A DNA stretch of 64,000 nucleotides from Trileptium ribeirensis (GCA_030248225.1 JASANE010017429.1:17693-81692), one strand, 5' to 3'. Shown: positions 49,401-60,589, numbered from the stretch's first letter. Numbers and translations: made by a program. Notes: generated by a model from the sequence alone, not told the origin.

Positions 49401-49626
49401 TATGGGTGCCAGACCACGAACCTCACACGCCAGAGGACCGAACGGGGTAGTTGAAAGTCAGTTTTCATCAGCTGCAGCGTCAATATCAAATGCAAAATGT
49501 GGAAGCTCAACAGCACAGCTTGTACAAAACTTTGCCTATAGTAATACATATGATGATGATGATGAAGACCTTGACCCGGTTCCAATAACAAGAAAATCAG
49601 TTGGCACCGCTAAATACAACATTTGA
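25262..49626 (+). CDS. N4BP1/KHNYN-like KH-NYN endoribonuclease
   Basis: Predicted 818-residue protein from 11 exons: 25262-25468, 26701-26820, 31746-31966, 32790-33568, 33750-33803, 36033-36085, 42382-42467, 44708-44837, 46786-46907, 48272-48379 and 49050-49626. All introns are GT-AG and reading phases match at all ten joints. Residues 1-180 resemble the KH-containing N-terminus of N4BP1 (LEELF near 30, an YPE...FIFVD block near 87-97, then an IxGTLASTTNARDEL helix). Residues 200-440 are Ser/Asn/Thr-rich. Residues 495-656 form a Zc3h12a-like NYN nuclease domain: VVIDGMNVAY (D500, N503), DDDDF (D588-D591), VSNDQYRD (D608, D612) and LPDDPLGAGGPSLQNFL. These align with the acidic site of Regnase-1. 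No CCCH finger follows, which favours N4BP1/KHNYN/NYNRIN over Regnase. An in-frame TAA at 25214 supports the start. The known relatives degrade viral or cytokine RNA; such a role here is inference. Confidence 0.88.
26701..26820 (+). CDS. KH-NYN gene exon 2
   Basis: 40 codons, phase 0 at both ends, acceptor TTTTTTCATAG, donor GTTAGT. LLLEYPEIMNSFIFVDERW parallels the YPKDMHCIFVGAESLF block of human N4BP1. Confidence 0.85.
28155..29119 (+). mobile_element. intronic ~1-kb repeat element, copy 1
   Basis: Starts ACTAGTATCTCGCAAGC and ends GCTATAGGTGGAAACTCCGC. It is similar along its length to 29338-30370. The body shares words such as GAATAGGTCGGCAGACCC and TTTGTGATCAAATAAAAAA. Sub-blocks are themselves repeated. 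It lies in intron 2 of the KH-NYN gene. The family is unknown. Confidence 0.75.
29338..30370 (+). mobile_element. intronic ~1-kb repeat element, copy 2
   Basis: Second direct copy with the same start and end words, 218 bp after copy 1. The start word recurs alone at 34275 and, altered, near 37872, so further truncated members are present in introns 5 and 6. Confidence 0.75.
30371..31745. other. rest of KH-NYN intron 2
   Basis: Contains a GGACCC-rich pair of short segments (about 30478-30562 and 30816-30880) in roughly inverted arrangement. No exon was recognised here. Confidence 0.35.
31746..31966 (+). CDS. KH-NYN gene exon 3
   Basis: 73 codons plus two bases, acceptor GTTACAACAG, donor GTAATA. 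VQISGTLASTTNARDELAEV has the beta-strand, Gly loop and helix pattern of a KH-like half-domain. The ATG at 31716 is intronic. Confidence 0.85.
32790..33568 (+). CDS. KH-NYN gene exon 4, low-complexity linker
   Basis: Acceptor TGTTTTCAG at 32789 is the best choice. A second acceptor (ATTTCCAG, 32825) is also in frame and would drop 12 codons. The encoded linker starts LPPTTIRMLVKWLRWKKGRAD and then becomes Ser/Asn/Thr-rich, probably disordered. Donor GTACGT, phase 1. Confidence 0.8.
33750..33803 (+). CDS. KH-NYN gene exon 5 (54 bp)
   Basis: Small exon between AATTTTTAG and GTGAGG coding DDIAKSKCHDVVRGLNFH, phase 1 on both sides, so it could be skipped without a frameshift. Confidence 0.65.
34443..35665. 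mobile_element. 1.2-kb foldback element (inverted pair)
   Basis: Two arms (34443-34908 and 35196-35665) are near-identical inverted copies around a 287-bp spacer. Each arm is itself bounded by GAGCGGAGCT-type ends, so the structure looks like two copies of one ~440-bp unit placed head to head. The outer part has a GTTCGTTCGTTCG microsatellite. It lies in intron 5. A truncated third copy is at 5457-5672. Confidence 0.9.
36033..36085 (+). CDS. KH-NYN gene exon 6 (53 bp)
   Basis: Small exon between TAGTTTTAG and GTAAAT coding EAVSLGATATASTILTKE; it moves phase 1 to phase 0 as the next exon needs. The support is splice sites and phase only. Confidence 0.6.
36190..36500. repeat. degenerate GACAAAG/GATAAA-rich repeat
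   Basis: Variants of TGACAAAG, TGATAAAG and CGATAAA recur about every 20-45 bases with CCAATTTG-like words between them. It appears to be an old short tandem array directly after exon 6. Confidence 0.4.
36573..36880. mobile_element. 308-bp palindromic MITE
   Basis: The whole element is a near-perfect inverted repeat from CATTAGGGAAGAGTA to its complement, with TAGCCCGTGTTTGAT arms and a centre near 36725. The core is G/C- and A/T-homopolymer-rich. No clear target duplication was seen. It lies in intron 6 of the KH-NYN gene. Confidence 0.85.
39979..40432 (+). repeat. 226-bp direct tandem duplication
   Basis: Copies 39979-40204 and 40205-40432 differ at few positions (for example TGGGCC/TGGTCC). 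The minus strand of both is partly open (SMNTTQIGK(G/A)LLV), which suggests decayed coding DNA, but no family is recognised. It lies in intron 6. Confidence 0.85.
42382..42467 (+). CDS. KH-NYN gene exon 7, NYN start
   Basis: Codes NDKAANGSEV to VVIDGMNVAY. D500 and N503 match the first catalytic Asp and Asn of Zc3h12a-type NYN domains. Acceptor TTCTTATTTAG, donor GTAAGT. Confidence 0.93.
42601..42734. mobile_element. 134-bp MITE-like insert
   Basis: TAGAGGTGAGAA at the left and TTCTCGCCTCTA at the right are inverted repeats with one mismatch; the interior is GC-rich. It is flanked by a ~35-bp direct repeat (TTAAAAACGT ... TCTTCTTTTAATAGTGTG at about 42564 and 42740), so the insert may have been duplicated with its surroundings. 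It lies in intron 7. Confidence 0.5.
43312..44467 (+). mobile_element. CCGGAA-ended DNA transposon, copy 2
   Basis: Left end CAGGGAATAACCGGAA; right end on the complement CAGGGAGTAACCGGAA. Octamers GTTATTAT flank both sides (43304-43311 and 44468-44475). It is an inverted sister of 9087-10225. A 76-codon ORF at 43470-43700 ends in a Cys patch (C42, C45, C57, C60, C65) and then NAYFYYT, which recalls the C-terminal zinc ribbon of piggyBac-type transposases. No intact transposase is present. It lies in intron 7. Confidence 0.88.
44708..44837 (+). CDS. KH-NYN gene exon 8
   Basis: Completes Phe507, then HGKNKYFSAKGILIAVSYF and ERNHEVCVVLPR. The HGNK-like turn and following helix-strand are conserved in this nuclease family. 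Confidence 0.95.
45210..45670. repeat. two diverged copies of an intronic repeat
   Basis: Blocks at about 45220-45480 and 45545-45730 share the order CTG(T)TGCTCCTG, CGATTT...CTCA, GAGTCGATTGA-like and TTAAAATTAAAATTA. The GAGTCGATT word appears again at about 46993 and 47220. Old repeats in introns 8 and 9. Confidence 0.35.
46786..46907 (+). CDS. KH-NYN gene exon 9
   Basis: 40 codons plus two bases, acceptor TTGTTTATAG, donor GTATGA. LRDMSLIAETPVRY fits the 'L..l.VfTPsR' strand, and the exon ends in the acidic run that supplies two metal-binding Asp residues. Confidence 0.93.
48272..48379 (+). CDS. KH-NYN gene exon 10
   Basis: FILKIAHSLQGVIVSNDQYR followed by DELVKYPQFEEIIHKR, with D608 and D612 of the active site. 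Acceptor TGATTTTAG, donor GTAAAA. Confidence 0.95.
49050..49626 (+). CDS. KH-NYN gene exon 11 and stop
   Basis: Finishes the NYN domain (LLPFTFFEDGFHLPDDPLG and GGPSLQNFLHF), then runs into a polar tail with an acidic cluster at residues 795-800 and a TGA at 49624-49626. The C-terminal NEDD8/ubiquitin-binding module of vertebrate N4BP1 and KHNYN is not recognisable. Confidence 0.95.
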
Positions 49627-49941
49627 CTGAAGATGCTTATTTTTTGTTTGATGTTTTGGTGAATGATATTTCACTTGTTACGATATAATTATTTTCTAAA
49701 CGTACATGTCGCTAGAGAATAATTTAATAAGCTAGACGCATTAATGTTTTTGTGTTCAACACAATTATTTTTCTTGTTTAAATTGTACAGTTTGCCTAGC
49801 AGAAACATAAATTCCGAGACATATGGGGGATTTGGAAAGTAGGGGTTTGCAGAACAGTGGACAGAGCAGTTGTGCTGTAGTTGGTTCATCTGTAGGCATC
49901 ATTGTTGAAAAAGCTGAGCTATAATAGATCGTAGTTTCTGT

Positions 49942-49947
49942 ATTAAA
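49942..49947 (+). terminator. variant polyadenylation signal ATTAAA
   Basis: Common variant signal 316 bp after the KH-NYN stop codon. No AATAAA was found between them. The real 3' end is not known. Confidence 0.35.
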
Positions 49948-52900
49948 GTCAAGATGCAGGCACAGTTTTTACTTCTGGTTTGCTGAGGATTTTGTATATT
50001 CTAACTTTAAATCTGCTCAGTCTAAAACATGAAATTTTGTTGACCTCGGTGGAACAAGGGCGAATATGAAAACGACATAATATAAATTTGTGTGCACAAT
50101 AATTCAATCTTATACAGTTTTGAACATCTCAAGTTACTATATTAGTTTAATGTATAATTATCGCTGCCGATGGTTTATTTGAATTGGTTGTTGCGTAAAT
50201 TGTGCCCATGTTGTAATCAAAACTGGCAAGGTTCTATCAAGAGTCCGTGATGTACCCCTCAAGAACAGTGTGCCATTCTTGTCACATTCCGAATTATACA
50301 CGGTGGGATGACGCCGTCTGCTTTGGCGTCAATTGTTGCACTTTTATGGAGAGACAAATTTCCCACTTTCCTTCTGTCCTCTAACGGTGTTCTGTGCCCC
50401 ATGTAATTTTTTTACAGTTGCAACACGAGTTAAGGGAGGGTGGGATAGAACAAACGTTGGAAGGTCAAGCAACAGTTGAGGGGACATAACTAAATAGTGC
50501 GAAGTTTGTCCACATCCTCCCTTAAAAGTGGGACAAATAGCGCAAATATCGACCGCGTCACCGGATAGTGTATTTAACGTAATGTGGAATGAGTTTCACA
50601 CTCTTCATCAACGGTTTATTATGGACTCTTGATGTTATTATTAAGCTAATCTATGTCGGAACTTTCTCAGCACGCGCGCATCGCAACATGCGCAGGCGTT
50701 GTAAAGTTACTTTTAAACGTGTGACGTTAGTTATCACATGCCTGATCCTACGCAGCATCGAAGTCCTAAACTTAGTGACCGATCAGCCATCATTGATAGC
50801 AGTCCTCCACATTAGCTTCTTTTGCCAACATTTTTTGCAATTTGTTCTCAGAGTTTTTTGGAACATTGGTTTCTGTTGACCGTGGTGTAACATGCTTGAT
50901 GCCGTATTATACCTGCTGTGAGCCTTCTCAGCTGTGCCCCTAAAATATGTTGGGCTGCTGTTGCTGGTATATTTATATGCTGCTTGTTGCTGTTCGTCAA
51001 AATACTCATAGCAAATTTTGTTGACACGTTTTGATTTTATACTACAAGCTATTAAATGTTTTCATTTTCAAGTCAATCCGTTAAATAGAAAAATTGTAAT
51101 ATTTTCCTAATTGAATAATGTCTATTGGCACTCTAAAAACAAATGGAAAATTCTTATTGTAGATTTTCAAACAGATGGTTCAGCCCTGAAGTTTTACCGC
51201 AACATGGAAACGTTTCCAACTCAGTTTTGCAAACACTAGTAAAATTGAGGTAGTAGTCCAAGCTGTCTACATATAGTAATCCTAGAGCATATTAGTTCAA
51301 TGCTGCTTCTCCAGTTATGGACGAAACTAGGGATGTACAGAGCAGTGTCTAACATAATCATATTTTTTGTTCCCTTGACTGATATTAGGGGAAATTTGTA
51401 TGGGGCACATATAGTTGTTCAGTATTAGGGCTAATTTCGAAATGGATTATTGTTTTATTTCTATTAACCGTATGTTGACCAAAACGACAACTTACGTTAA
51501 TATTCTATTACTGCAAAAAACAGGATTGGTACACCGAACAGGTGTTGGTCAATCGCTACTAATAAGACCAGGATCGTCTGCTCAACGAAATTGTCTACTA
51601 TGTAAAACTAGATGATATAAAATCGGTTCTTTGAAATCATATTCCGATTTTTGAAAATGATGTTATTTTGTATATTTTACAACAAATATTATTTTCTGAC
51701 TAGTTATATTGATTACAGTTTCTGATAGATATATTGTAGGTAATACGTTTTTATTTGTCGGTTTATGCTGCTATGCTAATTGGGTACTATGTTTCTGGGT
51801 ATTGTCCACAGAATCTACATATTAAGCGCCTACATCGGCGAATTCCCAACTATCGTAAAAAATGTTGGACTTTAATGGTAAATGGAAAAAAGAGAAACAA
51901 AAAGAAAAGCAAGCAAAACCAGAAATAGAATCTTCATACCTAGCTAAGTAATAAATTGCCCTTTTACTAGTCGTTTCGAGATTGTGAAAAAAACGAGCAG
52001 TAATGCGCTTGAACCGTCGGCATCGCAAACTTCAGTTAGAACATAGCCAACAGTAGTAAAAGGCACAACTATGTGACCATATCTTCGGGGCAAAATAGCA
52101 TAATGGATTATGCTTCTTTTGTATAAGCCTGTGGATTTGCTACAAAAATTGTGTATTTTTCTCGAATATAGTGCACTATAATGGGCCAACGATAGTTGGG
52201 AATATTAAAAATTTGCCATTTATGTCGCCCTAGATTGAATTCAGACCAATTTTATTTCTTTCAATTAGTTTCGGGGCTGCCATTATAATTAGCTTAGGTA
52301 ACGAGTTACAGTGGTATAAAACTAATTTATTACTGAAAATTTTCACGACTATATAACTGTTGCAATATGTCAGTCGGTGTTAAAGTTTGGTAATTGTAGC
52401 GAAAGTTTCGATGACAATCAAATTCACTGAGAATTCTCGTGGACCTGGCTCGAATATAAGATGCCAACTATGCTCTTGTGTGTTCGAAGAGAAAGCTGCC
52501 TGACCATGCCAATTGACACTGAAAGCTGGAATTCAGATTGCTCGTCTCGTATACCCAATAAATAGCAGAGACTGGTGCTCAAGCAAAGGGCTTCACAAAT
52601 TATAATTAACGTCAGTTTCAAAATTGGCATCACCACCAATCAACATCAACCGGCTCGACCCGAAAACCGCGAAACCAGAAATGTCAAAATTTACCATTTG
52701 TTGTTTCAGTCCCTAGCATACTCCATCTCTGTTGATTGGTATAAAATTGCAATACTAGTTTACACTGATCAGTCATGTAAAATAGCACAAACAGCAGTGT
52801 GACAACAAACTGAGCGTTTCATAAAATTTTCAGTATACTATTACGCGTGAAATATGACCGTAATGTTATACATAGTTGAGCAGATAAGCACATTGCGGCA

Positions 52901-55900
52901 ATGTTAAGTCTTTATAAAAACGCAAGTATATGTTACACTTCGAATAGAGTGTAACCAGGCTGCGCACATTGGCCGCAAAACGGGATTTCAGCTGATAAAC
53001 TAAAATCATTATCATAGATGGGTTTGCCCATGAATTGGTTTCAATCAATTATTTGTGCCTCTTTCAAAAATTTGGCGGCAACATTTAACAAAAAAATTTA
53101 GTTCTGAAACCTCGGCATTTGGCAGATCACACACTTCATAATGCATGAGTAAACTTAAGCTGCGCCCCTTACCATCCTCTTTTGTCAAAAGCAATTGCTA
53201 TTAAGTTGTTCATTGAACACAAATTTCATTTTAGCATTAAAGAACAGAAATGAGTCCGTTTCATATTTCATACATTATAATTTGAAAATGTTCGCGAACA
53301 CATTGGTGTTAAAGTACATGGGCCGAATTGCATTCGCTAATGGCGTTATGGGACAGAAAAATGTACGGCTATTAAAATCCGAGTTTTGTTCTCTAACAAC
53401 GTTTTGTACATGGTGTCAAAAGAGGATGGTTGGGGGCGCATCCTAAGTTTACTCCTGCAAGCTATATGGTAATAGCCAACAGTTACCATTCTACGTTTCT
53501 AGACACTAAGAGGGCAGCCGATAATAGCAATGTCGTTTAATGCCGTTTTGCAAAATTTTTTGGTGAATCAGTGTAGCCTAGTCAGTCTACCATTTTGAAT
53601 TGACCTTTAAAAATTTGTTAACCTTAAACTAGAATTGACTTCCTCTACCAATATAACCAACGATAATAGCAGCTTTGATGTAAATATATAATATATATAA
53701 ATATAAGCGGCGTCATCGTCAGTCACTCCTAATCGCCTTAATTTTCTGAAATAAATCTTTTTTCGTACGGTGTATCTGCTGGTAAACGATTTTGCCAAAA
53801 ATAACAATTTATCTCTCTTAAAGTTGTCTTATATTTTAAGGTCATAAATATATATTGATTTTTTATTGTTTTTATAAAATAGATAATTAACGTTCGATTC
53901 GCTTCTATTTCAGGTGTGATTTGTTGATTAGATATCAGCACCGCAATAGCAGCTAGTCGAATCCTTTTTTTTGGGTTTTCTAGTTATTTTTGCATTGTTT
54001 TAAGTCATCTCTGATGCATTTATATATAGTATATATATATAATTCTTGGTTCAACCCATAATAGTTTTCCACCTTTGTGTTTTGTTGTGCATGTTGTTCA
54101 AACCTCGAATTGGGTAAGCGAATTTTTTAAAAACCTACTTCCGGTGTAAAAAAAGTGTTGGCGAATTCACTCCGCACATATATGATTTATTTTCATTTTT
54201 CTTCTTTTCTAACATTTGATGTTTTTTAGATTTACGACTATGGGTTTCATTTATTTTTAGTGGCGCTTTACTAATCTGTGTAATTCTTTCTAGCAGCGGT
54301 AATGTTTAGGCAAACCTGTGTATTTAAAAATCTCATATTTTGGGAGAATTGTTGGTTTGAAGACGGCATGTTGGTCTGTATATGATAGCTGTCGTGATTA
54401 GCTATAGCTCGGCTCTAGCTTTAGTTACTGGATTCTTCGTGATCTGTAGCGCGTAAGGCTGAAGTATAGATAAAAGGTTTCATGGCACGATGCACGAACG
54501 CCTTACACCCTTTTTATGAATATTTTGCGCCCAGCAAAATTTTTTACCACATATATTGATCGAATATTGTGGAACAATAAGGTAGGAACAGTAAATATTT
54601 ACAAGCCACCGTTTCGTGCCCTTGTTAACAAAACAAGCGACAATTTGATCAAGAAAAATATATATTCTAGGAGTGTAGCTAAAGTTTTTAGGGTAGATTT
54701 TAGCGTAGGTATGCATATATACGCAGGTGCCTTGAGTGTCAAATTGCCAGCTGCCTTGAAAATTGGGTTTTATTTGAAAAAGAAACAAAGAAAAACTGAA
54801 TAAGAGATCCCGATGCCTAGCTATGTACTAAAACAGCCATATACACCATTATTCGCTACAAGATATGAATCAAAATCGAATGGAATTTCGTTTGCACCAT
54901 CAGTTTTACTTTAGTTTGAGCATAGTTGTAGTAGTCAAAGTCGCAACTGGGGGGCTATTATTGGGTTTGCTGCAGAATACTATTAAGGGTTGTCTTTTTT
55001 TCATAAAGCTGTTGGGTTAATTGAAGACTATGTATTTCCGTGAATTTAGTACACGTAAGCCCAACGGTAAATTAGGAAGAATTCAGAAATTGTTGGTTTC
55101 GTGTGATGTTAATTCTTTGTTATAATCAGTTGTTAGTTGTTTACATCTAGACCGTTTGCATAATCAGTATATAGTAAAGGTTTTTCAATGTTTTACAATA
55201 TACTTTGCCAGCGATAAATTTATGGGTCTTTTATTCCAATAACACAGTATAAGTTTTGCTAGGACATAAAATCGCCGTACCGTTGCAATTTCGTGCTGCT
55301 TGTTCAGTCTTGCCATGTTGCTCATTGGGGTTTTATATCGGTATTTAACATTCAATACCTTTGAAAGGTTTGCGTTGCGATGACGATAATTGAGGAACAA
55401 CTGGGTTGCAAGCAAATCGGTATCACTTGTTATTCCAGTGTTGGAACTTTGCTCATCATCTAATTGGTTTATTCTAAGAAATTGAATAGTACCTTTGTCA
55501 ATATTACAACAAACTGGATACAACGTGGAGTACGCTTATAATATAAAAACTGGTACAGTTAAATAGTTTTGGTCCCGAACAACTTTTCTTAACTGGAAAT
55601 AATGCGTCTTTCACAAAGAAGTGTGTGCACGAATAATAATTTTTTATTCATCCCAAACGGTTTACTTTAGGCGCAGCCTACTGTACACGGTTTCTCAATG
55701 AGTCATATATATTTGCGCTATAGAGCCAGTTTTAACCAAAATCGTCCAAAGCACATGATGTACAGTACTAGCATGATATAAGCAAGCATAGACCGCTTTG
55801 AACATAATAGTAGTGCAAACAAGCAACAGATCATTGCTCATTTGACCTGTCAAATTATATGCAATTACTGTTTATGTACAAGCTTTTAATGTCAGCTGTT

Positions 55901-57802
55901 TTCATTATTGGTTTTGACAAATTTTATTTAATAAGCTATCCTGCATCTTGGAGAAGTCAGATGACCTAAGCTAATTGCTGATGCTAATTTGTCACTGAAA
56001 TTTATAATTCTTATCATCAAACTCGACTATATAAACGAGGTGGTAACCTGAATAGCGTTGCGGCTACTGTTTCAAATTTCACATGATGCATTTTCAATGA
56101 TGTCAGCTAGTTCATTTTGCCACAGCTGAATGCTAAAAGCTAGTAGCTTTGGTTATAGATTTTGTGAAATGTTCACTTTAGTAAGTATATATACATGATC
56201 CTTTCTGGGAGTGTTGCTAACCCTATTTCAATCATATATATATATGTTCTGTGCTTTCTGGCCTGGAAAAATACCGCTTTCATAAGTATACATGTAGGTA
56301 CTTAAGCTAAAGGCAGGTTGCTGTACAAACATTTAGCCTCCAGGTAGATGTAATATCGGGGTGAGCTTTTGCGCTCATTACGGCATACGGGTCTGTATTA
56401 CAGTATAGGTCCTGTTGTGTCCGTTCCCGATTCCGAAATGGTGTCACCAATACGAGTCACTCACATACTACGACCCTTGCAAAAGAATGGTGGAATGAAA
56501 AGAAAATCTATAACGCAATTACGTGTCATGTGCCTTTACCCCAACATTAGCGGACCGTACATGGATGGTAGCGGTTTGGAATTAAGTCCTTTATGCTCTC
56601 TAACTCTGCTAATTGGCATCAGCGTATATTGCGAGGTGTGCTCAATTGAGTTTGTCGCGTGACACGATTGTGCACGCGTTGTTCGCTTGCTTGTTGGATT
56701 CCTTAATAGCTCAATGATTTACGTATATACTCAGTGTTTATCAACGCAATCGGTGTGCGACCCGTGGCACGAGCATAGCGTTTGAAAGCATTGTACGATA
56801 CACAAACTATCTCAGGTGCTTGCTTGAGATTTTTTCCCGTACTACAATATCGCATGGTAACAAAAACTAAAATATATTAAGTACATATTGTCGCATAACA
56901 TTTTAAAAAAAATGCCTTCTTATTTAATAACGTTACTAATAGGATCACAAAAACATTATTGAATGTTATGAAAGTTGAATGTTACACCTCCCTGCCTACA
57001 TAATAATGGTAAATATTTTTCGTGGTATCTTCTCTTAATGGTTAATGGATTTTGGTTAGAACATGGCTCAAACCACGTGGACTATCTGACCAATATATTG
57101 CGGATATAAGCAAGTAACATATTATGAAAGTATTTGTCTGTTTAGGATGCCTTCTTAGGAAATACCTACCTGGTCTTCACAAGCCAGAAAGGTATTCTTA
57201 GCAACTGTCCACTGCAATAAAAATAGAATATATTTCCAACTTTAAACCCTTCGTTCTCCGTTAATGTTAAATGCTTTCAATTTTAATGGATCTAAATTGA
57301 CACACGGTATACATGAATGGCTTAAATTACAATGTGGACGAAACAAACGAACGAATATCGGAACGAAAATTCAAATCTGTACCTGAAACTAAGCTACCCA
57401 TATACAATAACATTATATATAGAAAAATTAACAAAGTTCTTGCTAAATAAAATTTTTTATCGTATTTTAGCCAAAAATGTTTGCAAACGCTAAAAGCAAT
57501 ATTGTGTGGTCAAATTTTATATTAATGGCTGCGTATTATCGATTACACAAACAAAATTTAATGTTGGTTTATCCCATGTACACATAATTAACTGTGATTT
57601 ATTGTAGCTGAAAAGGTCATATAGTTCACCTTTTATCGAGTACTGCGGAATGCTGCGTAAAATTGTGGCGGCAGCATAACAATTAGAGGACCGTTGAGTT
57701 TCCATTATAAAAAACATTTTGGGGCGCGTCCTATGCTCAACAATGTTTGTTTAACCATTACACAATTTTTGGATGATGTAAGTGCACCGAATACGCAATT
57801 TC
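49948..57802. other. long gene-free stretch
   Basis: No exon chain or family motif was recognised on either strand. Short ORFs such as 50589-50879 (96 codons, hydrophobic) and the overlapping pair at 54480-54803 have no recognisable motifs. TA-rich microsatellites occur near 53685, 54020 and 56235. Single short exons could be missed by eye. Confidence 0.4.
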
Positions 57803-58188
57803 ATTGGGGTTGTCAGTCTTGAGTTAAACCATTTCAAAACATTATTGGATACTTCTTCATATCTAAATTATATATTGCTAAATCTATCTAATTGGAGAAA
57901 TTAGAACCTAGAATTTGTGACATTTTTGGTTGCAACTGGAGCGAAACGAGTGCCCGTCGCTCACCCCTCGAAAAGTTTAGAACTCTGTCTGATTTTATTG
58001 GGCTTGTCAGTCTTGAGTTAAACCATATCAAAACATTATTGGATACTTCTTATATCTAAATTATATATTGCTAAATCTCTCTAATTGGAGAAATTAAAAC
58101 CTAGAATTTGTGACATTTTTGGTTGCAACTGGAGCGAAACGAGTGCCCGTCATTCACCCTTCGAAAAGTTTAGAACTCAGTCTGATTA
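57803..58188 (+). repeat. 194-bp direct tandem duplication
   Basis: Copies start ATTGGG...TGTCAGTCTTGAG at 57803 and 57997 with only a few substitutions and a small deletion in the second. No coding content was recognised. Confidence 0.9.
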
Positions 58189-58189
58189 A

Positions 58190-59440
58190 AGATACGCCTT
58201 GGCAAATTTTTTTCTTGCCACCGTTGAAGTGCCAGCCCATCAGAGAACGGTCGAATTTTTCAAGCTCGGCTCGACTCGAACTGATTTAGTCGGGAGATGG
58301 TTCGACTTGGCTTGTTACCAGTTTGTCTCGGCTCGGCTCGAAAAGCTCGCGGAGGAAAATTAGATTTGGCGGACGTGGATGTACAGGTGGATACACAAAT
58401 GCATGTGATCTAACATATGTTGTTGCCAATTTCGTTCTTTAACGCTATTAACCTTTGCAAGAAATTGCACAGCACATTGCGATCAGTGGATGTTAATCCT
58501 ATAGAATGGTAAAGAACACTAAGGCCGGCAGCGAATGCTACGGTTGGACAGTAAAGTAAGATATCGGATACCGCAAGCCGATGATATTAGACTTACTGAA
58601 AAGTATATCATTCTTCAGGCTAGCTGAGCTGGTGCGATACGTCCCGGGCGATGTCATAAACATGTGCCACTACATCCGATTTTTGTACAACTGACTTTAC
58701 ATTTGACCCATATTGATTCACGGAACGAAAAAATTACTCCGCGCCCATGATATTCACCGCATCACTAATGCTCCGCTTATTGCAAGGTCCCTCAAGGCAT
58801 CATATTGAGTGATCATTCTAATTTTTTTCTCGTGAGGTTGAGGCTGTCTGTGCATGCAGACAACGGGCCATGTCACCATTAGGAGTTTCCCAACGAGAAA
58901 TTTATCGAGAAATCTTTCGATTCCAACCACAAAATAAAAAATTTTGTCATATATTTAGTTCAAATGGGTATTTTTTGAACCTCGTCCTTGGTTTGAGTGG
59001 AATGGTACCTATATACCAAAATATCCGTCGTATCTTCAAGATTGACTAAGTAGGGCTGGAGCATTCTAAAAAAGATCCGGCAAACGTGCTCTCCTACGCT
59101 GTAACGCAAATCTACGTTCCGCCAAAAACTCTATGATTAAAATACAAACGCGTTGTAGCATGGTGTGGCACAGTGTCAGTTTAACGCAAGATTCACATTT
59201 ATTATTTTACATGCATCCACGTCTGCTCTTTGGAAACTGTAATGCTCCAGGGCACCAAATTACCGATGTTAGCATAAAGTTCCTCTCTCATAATAGATAC
59301 AGTCGCGACACCATCTACAAATTGGTGAAACTGTCCCGGCAACTTCTACGAATTGGTGGAGATGGCATGAGATATTTAGTAACTGATGCACCTGGTATGA
59401 CCGCATCCACGCATTGATGCAATTCAGCGTAGATGTAAAA
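58190..59440. other. intergenic, no recognised gene
   Basis: GCTCGGCTCG-type short repeats occur at 58262-58350. A 94-codon ORF at 59133-59417 shows no motif. Confidence 0.4.
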
Positions 59441-59842
59441 CAACTATCGCGACATTGTCAAAGAGATAGAATGCACAATAAAAAGCGGAGTTCAATTCGA
59501 TCAAATTGAGCCAGCCCTTCCCTGAGTTAGAAAGCCAGTCAAATTAGGCTCAATATGAGCTACTAAACTCATACTCAGTCAAAACGGACTCACATTGAGC
59601 AGAAATTTGTCTCACAAGCTGAGTCTTAAACAATGTCTTGTACAACTATCGCGACATTGTCAAAGAGATAGAATGCACAATAAAAAGCGGAGTTCAATTC
59701 GATCAAATTGAGCAAGCCCTTCCCTGAGTTAGAAAGCCAGTCAAATTAGGCTCAATATGAGCTACTAAACTCATACTCAGTCAAAACGGACTCACATTGA
59801 GCAGAAATTTGTCTCACAAGCTGAGTCTTAAACAATGTCTTG
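59441..59842 (+). repeat. 202-bp near-identical tandem duplication
   Basis: 59441-59642 is repeated at 59643-59842 almost base for base (GAGCCAGCCC versus GAGCAAGCCC). The near identity points to a very recent event or an assembly duplication. Confidence 0.93.
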
Positions 59843-59955
59843 TCTAATCTTCGTGTTGTCTGGGTATTCAATAAACGTTTATTCGTTTCGGGAACCTTTA
59901 TAGTACTTTTCCCTTGTATAGCATATGTATAAACTCACCGTGGACTTCATAAGTA

Positions 59956-60105
59956 ATAGTTGTAGCACAGCTATCGTGCGTTAAGTGATTTGTACGCACG
60001 GTTGTGACGAGTTTAGACGAGTGCGTCAGCAAGAGTTTGAACGAGTTAAACAACACAACCGTGCGTACAAACCACCTGACGCACGCCTGGCTGTGCTACA
60101 ACTGA
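59956..60105. repeat. inverted repeat with ~50-bp arms
   Basis: AGTTGTAGCACAGC ... TTTGTACGCACGGTTGTG on the left is matched by its complement on the right after about 45 bases. It could be a small foldback element. Confidence 0.75.
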
Positions 60106-60589
60106 CTTGTAATACAGCTAATTTAGCTAACCGTGCATTAAGTCAATTTGATGCACGGCCTTAACTATATAAGCTGTGTTACAAAGTATTAATATGGTAT
60201 AGACAAAAACCAGTGCTAGAACTATTTTCACTAAAATAGAGATTATATGAATACATTTTGTCAAAATGCAAGGGAATTATTGAAAGAAATAAGGTTTGAT
60301 GTCATCGATGGATGGACAGACTTGGTTTTTTTGCCGTAACAGTGTTCTTCCATTAATGTGCTGTACGGGTAAAATTATCCAAGTGTATATCGTGTTGTGT
60401 ACGATTTGAGATTTTTTACAAATGTCAAAAATTAGTGCTCTACAATTAGGTCACCTGTTTATTTAAATTACAAGCAATTTCGAAATAAAATAAAATTTTC
60501 GAAACAACGCGATGACGAAATTTGAAACAAATACTTCTGTCCTGTGCTCTTTCGTCACCGTGGTATATTACTTAGAAATTATTTGAAAT

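Noticed and set aside
25262..49626. Assignment as a Regnase (ZC3H12) gene
   Set aside because: The CCCH zinc finger that follows the NYN domain in Regnases is absent, and the N-terminus looks like N4BP1's KH region.
50589..50879. 96-codon hydrophobic ORF
   Set aside because: No recognisable motif, no supporting splice signals or neighbours; length is within chance for this amount of AT-rich DNA.
54480..54803. Overlapping ORFs of about 100 codons on both strands
   Set aside because: Opposite-strand overlap and lack of any motif suggest chance openness.
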